DNA of 56,540 nucleotides from Pseudomonadota bacterium (GTDB lineage: Bacteria > Pseudomonadota > Gammaproteobacteria > Xanthomonadales > Rhodanobacteraceae): contig JAEYZH010000132.1 in assembly GCA_023430685.1 (NCBI GenBank), positions 1 through 56,540 of the forward strand. Direction: 5' to 3'. The position numbers and the translations under genes are program-made. The notes beneath the pieces are model-generated. The model was not told the origin of the DNA. It searched no databases and worked only from the letters and a program-made list of their open reading frames with translations. The stretch's first letter is position 1; each line of letters opens with the position of its first letter. Shown one piece after another: positions 42,786-51,678 of the stretch.

Positions 42786-45182
42786 ATGCCCCGACCTCCT
42801 GCTGCGCGCCTGCTCGCGCGCCTGTTCGTGCTGACCTTCGCGATCGCATGCGCCCTGCTCGCCACGGGCGCATGGCTGCTGCAGGGCAGCATGCCGCAGT
42901 ATGAAGGTCGAGCCGCCAGCACCGCGCTGCGAGCCGCGGTCGTGGCGGAGCGCGATGCGCTCGGAACGCTGACCTTGCGCGGGCAGGACCGCACCGATAT
43001 CGCATGGGCGCTCGGTTACGTGCACGCGCAGGAGCGCTACTTCGAAATGGACCTGCTGCGTCGTCGCGCAGCCGGCGAACTCGCGGAGCTCTTCGGCGAA
43101 GGCGCGCTGCGCGCCGACCGCGACGCGCGCGTGCACAGGATGCGCGCGCGCATGCGGCAGGCCTACGACGGATTCGACGCGGCCGCGCGTGCACCGATCG
43201 TTGCGTACACGGACGGCGTCAACGCGGGGCTCGGCGCGCTTTCGGTACGGCCGTTCCCGTACTTGCTGACCGGTACCAGGCCGACGCCGTGGAACGAGGT
43301 CGACAGCCTGCTCGTCGTCGCCGCGATGGCGTTCACGCTCAACGATGCGACGAACGCACGCGAACTCGCGTTCAGTCGCATGCATGCGGCGCTACCCGCA
43401 AGTGCATGGCACTTCCTCACCGCGCATGGAGGCAGTTGGGATGCGCCGATCGCCGGCGCCGCGTTCCAATGGCCCGAGCCACCACGTGCCGACGAGCTCG
43501 ACCTGCGCACGCTCGACCCATCGCTGCTCGAGGGATCGAAGCAACCGGACGACGGCGTGCGCGGCAGCAACGCGTTCGCGGTCGCGGGCGCGCTCGCCGG
43601 CGGTCCGGCGCTGGTCGCCGACGACATGCACCTCGATCTGCGCGTGCCCAACCTCTGGTTCCGCGCGCGGCTGGTCTACCCCGATCCGCGTGATCCGCGG
43701 CGCACGATCGACGTCACCGGCGCGTCGCTCCCCGGCGCGCCCGCGATCGTGGTCGGCAGCAATGGCGAGGTGGCGTGGGGATTCACCAACGCGTATGCCG
43801 ACGTGGCCGACTGGGTGCGCGTGGTGCGTGATCCGGACGATGCTTCGCGCTACCGCACCGCCGCGGGTTGGCAAACATTCGAACGGCATCAGGAAGTGAT
43901 CCGCGTGAAGGGCGGAGACGACGTCGTGCTCGAGGTCGAGGACACGCGCTGGGGTCCGCTGCTCGCCACGGACACCGACGGCACGCCGCTTGCGCTCGCA
44001 TGGAGCGCGCGCGAGCCCGGTGCGATCAACATCGAGCTGACGCGCCTCGAAGGTGCGCGCAGCGTCGGAGAGGCCGTCGCGATCGCGCACGCGAGCGGCA
44101 TCCCGCCGCAGAACTTCATCGCCGGCGATCGCGCAGGCTCGATCGCGTGGACGATCGCGGGACGGCTGCCGCGACGCATCGGCGGGTTCGATCCGCGACT
44201 GCCGGCCGACTGGTCGCACGCGGGCACCGGTTGGGATCGCTGGCTCGAGCCGGGCGAGGTGCCATTGATTTCGAATCCGCCGTGGCAGCGCCTATGGAGC
44301 GGGAACCAGCGCGCGGTCGAAGGCGCGGCGCTCGCGCGCATTGGCGATGGCGGCTACGACCTCGGTGCGCGCGCGATGCAGATCCGCGACGGCTTGCGCG
44401 CCCGCGACGCGTTCACGCCCGCGGACCTGCTCGCGATCCAGCTCGATGATCGCGCGCAGTTCCTGCAGCGCTGGAAGGAGCTGCTCGATGCCGAACTCGC
44501 GCGCATGCCCGCCTCGGCCGAGACGACCGCGATCAGGGCCGTGCTCGTGCAATGGGAAGCGCGCGCGTCGACAGGCTCTGCTTCGTATCGACTCGTGCGC
44601 AGCTGGCGCAAGGAAGTCGTCGACCGCGTGCTCGACGCCTTCGCCGCCAAGGTGCGCGCGACGTACCCGGATTTTTCGATGCCGAAGCTCTCGCAGGCCG
44701 AGCACGCGGCCTGGAGCCTTCTGCAGCATCGACCCGCACACCTGCTGCCACCCGGCCAGGCGGACTGGAACACGTTCCTCGCCGATTGCACCGCACGGGT
44801 CGGGGAGCGGCTCGGCATCGATGGCGGCGGAGCCGCGCCACCGACCTGGGGCGAGCGCAATACCGCGCGCATCGCGCACCCCGTGTCGCGCGCGCTGCCC
44901 GCATTCGTCGCGCGCTGGCTCGACATGCCCGCCGATGAACTTCCGGGTGACAGCAACATGCCGCGCGTGCAGGGCCCCGCGTTCGGCGCTTCGCAGCGCT
45001 TCGCGGTGGCGCCCGGACGCGAGGCTGACGGCTATTTCATGATGCCCGGCGGCCAGAGTGGACATCCGCTCTCGCCCTATTACGGCGCGGGCCATGCCGA
45101 TTGGGTGGCCGGGCGGCCCACGCCGTTCCTGCCGGGACCGGCCGAACACCTCCTGCACTTCGAACCCGCGCGCCCGGAGTAG
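42786..45182 (+). CDS. Penicillin acylase family (Ntn) amidohydrolase
   Basis: 798 residues. An N-terminal hydrophobic segment (about 12-35) predicts export. The alpha chain has GYVHAQERYFEMDLLRR. The autoprocessing and nucleophile site is GVRGSNAFAV, where the Ser following Gly becomes the beta-chain N-terminus. Later LVADDMHLDLRVPNLWF and the C-terminal MMPGGQSGHPLSPYYG are typical. Relatives hydrolyse acyl-homoserine lactones, penicillins or cyclic lipopeptides, so quorum quenching is possible but unproven. It diverges from the subtilase gene across 220 bp in which I see no clear promoter. Confidence 0.93.
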   Translation: MPRPPAARLLARLFVLTFAIACALLATGAWLLQGSMPQYEGRAASTALRAAVVAERDALGTLTLRGQDRTDIAWALGYVHAQERYFEMDLLRRRAAGELAELFGEGALRADRDARVHRMRARMRQAYDGFDAAARAPIVAYTDGVNAGLGALSVRPFPYLLTGTRPTPWNEVDSLLVVAAMAFTLNDATNARELAFSRMHAALPASAWHFLTAHGGSWDAPIAGAAFQWPEPPRADELDLRTLDPSLLEGSKQPDDGVRGSNAFAVAGALAGGPALVADDMHLDLRVPNLWFRARLVYPDPRDPRRTIDVTGASLPGAPAIVVGSNGEVAWGFTNAYADVADWVRVVRDPDDASRYRTAAGWQTFERHQEVIRVKGGDDVVLEVEDTRWGPLLATDTDGTPLALAWSAREPGAINIELTRLEGARSVGEAVAIAHASGIPPQNFIAGDRAGSIAWTIAGRLPRRIGGFDPRLPADWSHAGTGWDRWLEPGEVPLISNPPWQRLWSGNQRAVEGAALARIGDGGYDLGARAMQIRDGLRARDAFTPADLLAIQLDDRAQFLQRWKELLDAELARMPASAETTAIRAVLVQWEARASTGSASYRLVRSWRKEVVDRVLDAFAAKVRATYPDFSMPKLSQAEHAAWSLLQHRPAHLLPPGQADWNTFLADCTARVGERLGIDGGGAAPPTWGERNTARIAHPVSRALPAFVARWLDMPADELPGDSNMPRVQGPAFGASQRFAVAPGREADGYFMMPGGQSGHPLSPYYGAGHADWVAGRPTPFLPGPAEHLLHFEPARPE

Positions 45183-45252
45183 CGCCGGGGTTGGCGATCG
45201 TCGCGATGCACGCGGACGATGCGGGACCACCTGGCATGAACGCGTCCGACGC

Positions 45253-45290
45253 AAAAAAAAAACCGCTGCGACCTCGCGATCGCAGCGGTT
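45253..45290 (-). terminator. Terminator of the leftward secreted-redox gene cluster
   Basis: Perfect 10-bp stem AACCGCTGCG/CGCAGCGGTT (45261-45270, 45281-45290) with a 10-nt loop. On the minus strand it is followed by about ten U. It lies 30 bp past the last gene of the cluster. Confidence 0.92.
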
Positions 45291-45320
45291 CGGATGCCGG
45301 CGCTCGCGCGCCGCTCCGGA

Positions 45321-47279
45321 TCAGTTCCCTGGAACCAGCGTCGCAACCTGATAGGCGGCCGGCGTTCCGGCCTGCGCGACGTTCAGGCTTGCATTGCCCG
45401 CGACCGGCGCGCGATTGGAGACGAATCCGAACGAATACAGCGAACCCCAGTCCAGCGTCGGGCGCTGCTCGCGCGCGTTCCAGCTCGCCGAACGACCGTT
45501 GGCGGTCCACTGCACGCGGCCGCCCGTCGTGGTCGTGCGCCAGTCGGTCGCGCTGTTCGCATCGCCGTCGCGGAACGCGGTGGCCGAGGCCGTCGCGCCT
45601 GCGGGCAACGGCACGCTGAACGTGTCGAAGCCCTTGTTCGAGAGCACGCGCAGGTTCGGTTCGCTGCCGGTGGTCACCGCGCGCGCGAAGTCGAAGTTCA
45701 TCACGGCGTACTCGTAGCGCCAGTTGCCGCCGCCGAGGTCGGTGACCTTGACCGCGACCTTGGCATGGCCTTCCGGAGCGACGAGTTCGGTGTTCATCGC
45801 GTTCGCGCCCGGGCTTGCCGGGTTCACCCAGCGATCGATCGCGGCGCCGAGCTTGTAGTTGGCCTGGCCACTGAAGGTCCAGTTGCCGCTGCTGTAGTTC
45901 GGGGTGCCGGTGACGGTCGCCATCGAGTTGTAGATGTTGATGTCGTCGCGCGCGACGTACCACGAATCCATCATGTAGGTCGCACCGGGATTCGCGGTCG
46001 CCGACACCTGCGACTCCGGCACCTTCATGCGACGCGTCCACGAGTCGTTGCCGTTGCCGTTCTCGACGCCGTTGCAGTCCGGATCCCAGATCGATCCGCA
46101 GCGTCCCCACTGTCCGGTCGCCGGAATGATTTCCGAGCGCGGGCCGAGGTCGCCGGGCGCGTCGTTGTTGCCGGTGCCGTAGGTATCGGTACAGCTGCGA
46201 CCGAGCGAGTGCGAGTCACGGCAGCTGTCGGCGCAGCTGCCATTCGTCGTCAGCCATGCATGCTTCACGCTCGAGCGGCCGATCTGTTCGATGCTGCCGT
46301 CGGCGTTGAAGCGGTACAGGTTCCAGATCAGGTACGGATGCTGGTCGTTGTTGTAGGGCGGGACATTGCCGGTGAACATCTGCTGCCAGCGGATGTTGGC
46401 GGTGTACAGCGCCGAACTCGTGCCGAGCGGATCACCACCGATCGTCGACTGCAGGCTGCCGTTGTTGACGTTGTTCTTGAGCGTCGACGACGGCGCCCAT
46501 GCGATCGTGCCGTTGCCGCTGGGGCCCGTGCAGCTCTGGCAGCCGACCGGCGAGACCGAAAAGCCCTGCATGAACAGGTCGGCCTGGTAGGTCTGGCCGG
46601 GCGCCTCGGGCACCGCGACTCCGGGCCACGGATACGGCGTGCAGGTGCCCGCGACCGCGTCCCCGCCCTGCACGAACACGCCCGCGTCGACCGCGAAGTC
46701 CGCGACGATCCAGCCGGCCGCCTGTGGCTGGCCAATGCGGCGCGCGAACGCGGCCGACATGCGCAGGTCCGATGCCTTCACCGCGAGCGTCTGGCGGTTG
46801 TCGACGAGTTCGAACATCACGCGGTCGATGTAGAACCACGCGCGCCCGTCGGCGCCGATCACGTCGAGGATGCCCGGCTCGTTCGCGCGCACGCGCATCG
46901 TGAGGTTGCGCAGGTCCAGCCGGCTGCCATCGGGCAGGCGCAGCATGTAGCCGCCGCGCATCTGCAGCGAACCGCCGCTGAAGCGCTCGAGCGCGCCGTA
47001 GCGCACGAGGAAGTCGAGCCCGCCGCTCTCGCGCAGGCCGAACCACTCGTGCTGTCGGCGATCGGTCGTCGTGAGCATCTGGTCACGCTCGGCGTCGACC
47101 GCGATGCCGAGGTTGCCGAGCAGGTCGTGGTTCCAGCGCACGCCGACTTCGCCGCCCCAGGCGGACCAGGTCTGCGTGCCCTGATTCGACGCATTCCCCG
47201 CGCGATCGATCACGCCGGCCCATGCCGCCGCCGGCAGGCAGGCCGCGGCGATTCCCAATCCAAGCAATAGCTTTCTCAT
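45321..47279 (-). CDS. Secreted protein of unknown family, paralogue 1 (no C-terminal motif)
   Basis: 652 residues from the ATG at 47279 (AGAGGG upstream; a GTG 6 nt earlier is possible). Signal peptide ...AAAWA, mature start GVIDRAG. Shared with the genes at 51.7 and 53.8 kb: WSAWGGEVGVRWN; MRGGYMLRLPDGSRLDLR; YPWPGVAVPEAPGQTYQADL; a CxxC pair in VGCQSC; DQHPYLIWNLYRFNADGSIE; a cysteine-rich block; GRCGSIWDPDCNG..NGNDSW, like a calcium loop; DSWYVARDDINIYNSMATVTG. It stops at AYQVATLVPGN, where its paralogues continue into the DGFE motif. It may be a redox or polymer-binding protein, but I cannot name a family. Confidence 0.85.
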   Translation of the reverse strand: MRKLLLGLGIAAACLPAAAWAGVIDRAGNASNQGTQTWSAWGGEVGVRWNHDLLGNLGIAVDAERDQMLTTTDRRQHEWFGLRESGGLDFLVRYGALERFSGGSLQMRGGYMLRLPDGSRLDLRNLTMRVRANEPGILDVIGADGRAWFYIDRVMFELVDNRQTLAVKASDLRMSAAFARRIGQPQAAGWIVADFAVDAGVFVQGGDAVAGTCTPYPWPGVAVPEAPGQTYQADLFMQGFSVSPVGCQSCTGPSGNGTIAWAPSSTLKNNVNNGSLQSTIGGDPLGTSSALYTANIRWQQMFTGNVPPYNNDQHPYLIWNLYRFNADGSIEQIGRSSVKHAWLTTNGSCADSCRDSHSLGRSCTDTYGTGNNDAPGDLGPRSEIIPATGQWGRCGSIWDPDCNGVENGNGNDSWTRRMKVPESQVSATANPGATYMMDSWYVARDDINIYNSMATVTGTPNYSSGNWTFSGQANYKLGAAIDRWVNPASPGANAMNTELVAPEGHAKVAVKVTDLGGGNWRYEYAVMNFDFARAVTTGSEPNLRVLSNKGFDTFSVPLPAGATASATAFRDGDANSATDWRTTTTGGRVQWTANGRSASWNAREQRPTLDWGSLYSFGFVSNRAPVAGNASLNVAQAGTPAAYQVATLVPGN

Positions 47280-47357
47280 CGTCACCCTCTCGAAACAATT
47301 GAAGGCACCCGCGCGCAGCGGCGCGCGGGCAGTGGGCAGGTCCTCTGCATGGCGGCG

Positions 47358-48905
47358 TCAGGGCGCCGCTTCGAAACCGTCCTCGAAGATCAAGTCGAGG
47401 TCAGGTTGCACCTCGACCGAAACCGGTACCTCGATCACTGCGTTCAGCGGGTCATTGCTGCGTACGCAGACGAGTGCCGAATGGTTGCCCTGCGCGAGTG
47501 CGGCGGCATCGACGCTCACGTCGATCACCGCGTTCGCACCCGCCGCGACGCTGCCCGAGTCCGGGCTGATGCCGAGCCAGGCCACCGCCACCGGGGTTGC
47601 GCACGACGTGGTCGCGGTATCGACCGTGTAGTCGAGCGAGCTGCCGGGATCGCCGGTGTTGGCCAGAGCGAAGCTGTCGGTGGCCTGCTGGCCCTCGACC
47701 ACGATCACGTCGATTGGACCGCCGCTGACGTTAGCGGCCGGGATCGTCGGCACCGTTTCGACCCAGGGGCCGAACGGCACGATGGTCGGGCCGCGGCGCT
47801 TGCACACCATCGAGTCCTGCGGCAGGCAGTTGCCGCCGCTGCAGCCGGGCGGCCACTCGTTGCTCGACGTGTCGCGCACCGAAACGCGGTAATAGAGCGC
47901 GGTCGCGACGCCGGCGCCGACCAGGCTCTCGCCGTTGACGAGCGCGTCGTCGTCCATCGCGCACGCGCCGAGCGGATTGTCCGAGCGGTCGCCGTATTCG
48001 TTCGGATGCTGGCGCGTCGCCATCAGGTCGACGTTGTGGAAACCGCGCCCGGAATCATTCGCGGTCACCGAATAGTCCTGGCTGCCAGGTTCGAGCCGGT
48101 AACCATTGCCGGTGACGGGATTGTGCACCGACCACGTGACCGGACCACCGCCAGGACCGCCGCTCGCGTCGCGCAGGTCGCTGAACTCGGTGTTCTGGGC
48201 GACATCGTTGATGCTGACGACGTTCTCGACCGAGTTGTCGATCGCGAATTCCATGCGCCAGTAGTTGTGATGCCAGTGCGTGGTTTCGTTGCCGGTGCCA
48301 TCGTTGTTGCCGAAACCGAACTGGGGCTCCATGCGGCCGTCGGCGTAGAACGTCCAGCGCGCGGTGTACTGGTACCAGGCGGCTGCATGCTGGGTGGTCA
48401 GCGTGACGTGGTCGCCACCATCCTCGACCGCGACGCCGGTGAAGCAATCGGCGGTGGCATTCGGGTAACCTGGCAACTGGAACGGGCAGTTGCCGTAAGA
48501 CGTGAGCGGCGCGTTCGAGCGATCGCACGACGTGGTTGCGGTCGCCGGATCGAGCGAAATGCCGAGGTGGTTCTGCACCGCGTTGTCGGACAGGAAGTTC
48601 GCGTTGTCGTCCTTCCAGTCGCGATAGCAGGTGCTGCTGTTGTATTCGGCGAACAACATCGGCGCGTGCGCGCGGTTCAGCACGCGGTGGCCCTTGAAGT
48701 GCACCTGGCGCAGTTCCAGGCCGGAGCCGTCCGGACCCACGCTCTGGCTCGGCGGCAGCCAGCACATTTCCCAGATGGGATCGGTCGCCGGCCAGCTCAG
48801 CAAGGTCCCGTTGCTCGCGCAGTTCGGGGAATCGGCCAGGGCGGATCCCGCCACGCCGCTCCCGAGCAGCAACAACAGGATCGACAACAACTTTTGTCTG
48901 CGCAT
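47358..48905 (-). CDS. Secreted copper-amine-oxidase-like catalytic-domain protein with C-terminal DGFE motif
   Basis: 515 residues, signal peptide 1-24 (SALA/DSPN). Residues 60-380 follow the copper amine oxidase order: GLELRQVHFKGHRVLNRAHAPML; AAAWYQYTARWTFYADGRMEPQFGF (177-180 WYQY at the TPQ site, normally NYD/EY); a His cluster HWHH (210-213) at the HxH copper site; a late YYRVSVRD where the third copper His (usually THFPR) is absent. Cofactor formation is therefore doubtful. An Ig-like domain follows (about 398-500, VAWLGISPDSGSVAAGANAV), then IFEDGFEAAP. The resemblance is by eye. Its start overlaps the upstream stop (TAATG). Confidence 0.7.
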   Translation of the reverse strand: MRRQKLLSILLLLLGSGVAGSALADSPNCASNGTLLSWPATDPIWEMCWLPPSQSVGPDGSGLELRQVHFKGHRVLNRAHAPMLFAEYNSSTCYRDWKDDNANFLSDNAVQNHLGISLDPATATTSCDRSNAPLTSYGNCPFQLPGYPNATADCFTGVAVEDGGDHVTLTTQHAAAWYQYTARWTFYADGRMEPQFGFGNNDGTGNETTHWHHNYWRMEFAIDNSVENVVSINDVAQNTEFSDLRDASGGPGGGPVTWSVHNPVTGNGYRLEPGSQDYSVTANDSGRGFHNVDLMATRQHPNEYGDRSDNPLGACAMDDDALVNGESLVGAGVATALYYRVSVRDTSSNEWPPGCSGGNCLPQDSMVCKRRGPTIVPFGPWVETVPTIPAANVSGGPIDVIVVEGQQATDSFALANTGDPGSSLDYTVDTATTSCATPVAVAWLGISPDSGSVAAGANAVIDVSVDAAALAQGNHSALVCVRSNDPLNAVIEVPVSVEVQPDLDLIFEDGFEAAP

Positions 48906-49516
48906 TACTTGCTCCCCATGGAAGGTGTTGCAAACTTGGAGCGTGTACCCGGATCGAAATCCGGATAGACGACCCGGTCACGTTGCAGGTCGACGATCGC
49001 TCGCACGATCGGCGTGAAGCCGCCGTCCCTGGACAGCGTGGCATAGATGCATCGCGTACCGGTGTCGCAATAGCGATCGCCCGGAATGCGCATGACGAAT
49101 CCTCCGGCCCAGATCACGACCCCGGGTTCGTTGGCGACGCCCTTGAGCGTCGGGTAGCCGCGGACCAGGTCCTTGACGCGCTCGTCCTCGAGCGGCGTCA
49201 GGCGCATTTCCGCACCGGGCAGGTCTTCGGTCGTCAGCAGTGCGCCCGAGAGGTCGTACGTCCTGCGGATCGCGGTGCCGCGTTCGTAGTCCCAGGCCAG
49301 TTCGATCTCGCGGTGGACTTCCTTGCCGTCGATCATGAAGAAATCGCCATAGCGGCGATTGATCACGATGCCGTGCATGCGCCCGCCCGCATCGACCTCG
49401 CTGGCGACGAGTTCGGGTGCATCGGCCGCTGGCCGGGGCCCCTGCGGCGACGTCGTCGCACACGCGCAGAGCAGGCTTGCGAGCACGCCGGCCAGGCATT
49501 GGAAGATTCGATTCAC
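48905..49516 (-). CDS. Lipoprotein resembling amine-oxidase N-terminal domains
   Basis: 203 residues from a GTG at 49516. Lipobox-like LCAC puts the lipid on Cys19. The rest reads like the N2/N3 domains of copper amine oxidases: YDLSGALLTTEDLPGAEMRLTPLEDERV, then a helix, YATLSRDGGFTPIVRAIVDL and VYPDFDPG. Its stop shares one base with the start of the next gene (TAATG), whose product resembles the catalytic domain. The pair may be a split amine-oxidase-like protein with separately exported halves. Homology is inferred by eye only. Confidence 0.65.
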   Translation of the reverse strand: MNRIFQCLAGVLASLLCACATTSPQGPRPAADAPELVASEVDAGGRMHGIVINRRYGDFFMIDGKEVHREIELAWDYERGTAIRRTYDLSGALLTTEDLPGAEMRLTPLEDERVKDLVRGYPTLKGVANEPGVVIWAGGFVMRIPGDRYCDTGTRCIYATLSRDGGFTPIVRAIVDLQRDRVVYPDFDPGTRSKFATPSMGSK

Positions 49517-49732
49517 GTGCTGCGGTCTCCTGTTTCCTGCCTCGTGTTTGCGGGTCGATCGCCGGATCGAGCCAAACTCGGTTTCCTCGGCGCGCCCACG
49601 GAATCCGCGTCCCGGCAACGCCGCGATCGATCCATGACGACACGGCAGCGTTGTGCCGATCGGGCGACGCTCTCGCCGATGCGACCGACAGGGTCGAATC
49701 GGCCGCTGCCCCATCCGGGTGCTCGAACCGCG

Positions 49733-51676
49733 CTATCGGCGCACCTGCCGCGCGGCGACCACCGTGACCGCGCCCGCAGGCTCGGGCGGCGATTTGCCGT
49801 GCAAAGGGTTGTTCCACAACTCGTACATGTACGCGCCGCGCGAGAGCGCCTGCGGGCCGACCTTGAACGGACGGTCGGGGCCGCCGGCGCACAGGTCGTT
49901 CTCCGCGGGAAACGCGTGCTCGATTGCCTCGTCGCGCAGGAATTCGATGTACTCCCTGCTCGACACCTGATGATAGAGGGTCGCGGTCGCCGTGAGCGGG
50001 CCGACGGTGCCAGCCGGCACGCCGAAGGTGTAGGCCGCCTGATCGAAGTTGACCAGCACGCCGGAACCCGGCGCGGTTTCCGGATACGTGGCGGCGACCG
50101 GCGGCACCTCGAGGCCATCGGGATCGTCGGCCGCCTTCGGCCGGAAGCCGATCGGCGGAATGCGGCTGTCCTTCGCCACGCAGTTGTTCAGCACGAAATG
50201 GAACTTCTTCGCGCCGCCTTCCTCCACCTGGCAGGATTGCGTGCCCGCGTTCCAGATGCCCTGCAGCACTTCGTAGACGCGCGCCTGCGTGTCCTCGGTG
50301 AGGGTGGCCGTGGCGGCATCGTAGGCGCCGCTTTCGGCGACGATCTGGTTGGCGGCGTCGCGCACCTGCACGTTGAGCCACATGCGCCGCCCTTCGGAGT
50401 ATCCCGTCGGCAGCTTGTGGCCACTGAGGTTGGTGACCTTGACCTCGAGCGCGATCGAACCCGCGCTGGCTGGACCCGCGGGCAGGTACGAGTTGATCGC
50501 GGCGGTCACCTCCGCGCTCGACTGCAACATTTGCCTTGCCGATGCGATCGTGCGGTCGAAGTCGGCGGGTTGCTGCAGCAGGTCGCCACCGAACTCGGTC
50601 TTGATAATGCCGGGCATCCAGGCGTTCGCGCCCGCGAACACGTGCACCGGCAGGTTGCCGGTACGCGAACCGGCAGGGTTGAACTCGCAGGCTTTCGCGA
50701 GCGGATCCACTGAGGAACGCATATGGCAGTCCTGGCAGTGCTGCGCCTTCGCGACCGTGGGCGTTCCGCGCGGAAGGTCGCCGAATCCGTCGCGCAGGAT
50801 CGCTTCCGCGAACAGGCCGCGCGTCCACTCGGTGTAGGTGCGTTCGATCGGGAATGGCCGGCCCGTATCCGTGCCGTCGGCGAGTACGAGGGTACGCAAT
50901 GGCCCTTCATCGGTGTCCGGCGTCGTCACGTCGTGGCAACTGCCGCACAGCGCGGAATCGGCGTGGTACTCCGACTGCGCCCAGCCATGCGGCGCCGTGA
51001 GCGGATCGCCTGCGGCATAGCGGTACGGTCCACGGCGACACGGACCGAACGACCCCGGCACGTTGTCGCAGGTCAGCGCATCGTCGAGCCATGCATTCGC
51101 GTTGCCACTCAAGTGCGGCTCGCCGTTCGGCCCCTGCGGCATCAGGCGATGGCAGTAGTGGCAGTCGACCCCCGAGTAGTCGTTCGACTTGCGGTCCTTC
51201 TTGGCGTAGTCCCCCTGCAGCTGGCACCCGCTCTCGCCCCCGGGGCCCGCGCTGCCGCCAAAGCCGTTCTTCACCACGCGTCCACCGTACCAGCCGCGAG
51301 GCGTATGGCATCGCAGGCAGTAGTCGCCCACGCCGGGTTTGCCGATGCTCGCTGCGTCATTGTTGGCGACGTCGAGCGCGGCCCAGAACAGGGGGTCGCG
51401 AAGTGCATTCGCCATCATCGAACCGCCCCAGCTCGAATGCGGCATGAACGCATCATTCGCAGGATCGAAGCTGCGATGGCAGTCGGTGCACGTACTCACC
51501 GAGGCGAGCGCGGCATCGAGTCCCGGCTGGGTGCCATGCGGCGTGAAATCGAGCGCGAGCGCGGTCGGCAGCGCGGCCATCGCCGAACTGCCGAACAGCC
51601 AGGCAAGCCAGCGCGCAGCGCGACGACCCGCCTTCTTGTGCTGCGCCGCCGTCCCCGCGCTGACCATTCGCCGCAT
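49733..51676 (-). CDS. Exported pentahaem c-type cytochrome
   Basis: 647 residues from the ATG at 51676, 2 nt after the upstream stop. A basic N-terminus (RRAARWLAWLFGSSAMA) suggests a signal or anchor. Five CxxCH haem sites: CTDCH (63-67), CLRCH (120-124), CHYCH (172-176), CGSCH (244-248), CQDCH (314-318). The second half (about 370-647) is beta-rich and contains VTNLSGHKLPTGYSEGRRMWL, a motif I associate with multihaem cytochromes. The tail GKSPPEPAG lacks the DGFE motif. It likely carries electrons in the periplasm or outward. A partial paralogue lies at the right edge. Confidence 0.9.
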   Translation of the reverse strand: MRRMVSAGTAAQHKKAGRRAARWLAWLFGSSAMAALPTALALDFTPHGTQPGLDAALASVSTCTDCHRSFDPANDAFMPHSSWGGSMMANALRDPLFWAALDVANNDAASIGKPGVGDYCLRCHTPRGWYGGRVVKNGFGGSAGPGGESGCQLQGDYAKKDRKSNDYSGVDCHYCHRLMPQGPNGEPHLSGNANAWLDDALTCDNVPGSFGPCRRGPYRYAAGDPLTAPHGWAQSEYHADSALCGSCHDVTTPDTDEGPLRTLVLADGTDTGRPFPIERTYTEWTRGLFAEAILRDGFGDLPRGTPTVAKAQHCQDCHMRSSVDPLAKACEFNPAGSRTGNLPVHVFAGANAWMPGIIKTEFGGDLLQQPADFDRTIASARQMLQSSAEVTAAINSYLPAGPASAGSIALEVKVTNLSGHKLPTGYSEGRRMWLNVQVRDAANQIVAESGAYDAATATLTEDTQARVYEVLQGIWNAGTQSCQVEEGGAKKFHFVLNNCVAKDSRIPPIGFRPKAADDPDGLEVPPVAATYPETAPGSGVLVNFDQAAYTFGVPAGTVGPLTATATLYHQVSSREYIEFLRDEAIEHAFPAENDLCAGGPDRPFKVGPQALSRGAYMYELWNNPLHGKSPPEPAGAVTVVAARQVRR

Positions 51677-51678
51677 CG

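Noticed and set aside
46520..46560. CxxC in the paralogue proteins as a haem c site
   Set aside because: The motif is VGCQSC or VDCLGC and is not followed by His; a disulphide or metal site is more likely.
48903..48907. Frameshift or stop splitting one amine oxidase gene into two
   Set aside because: The downstream gene begins with its own complete signal peptide (residues 1-24), and the upstream one has its own lipobox, so both look like genuine separate genes.
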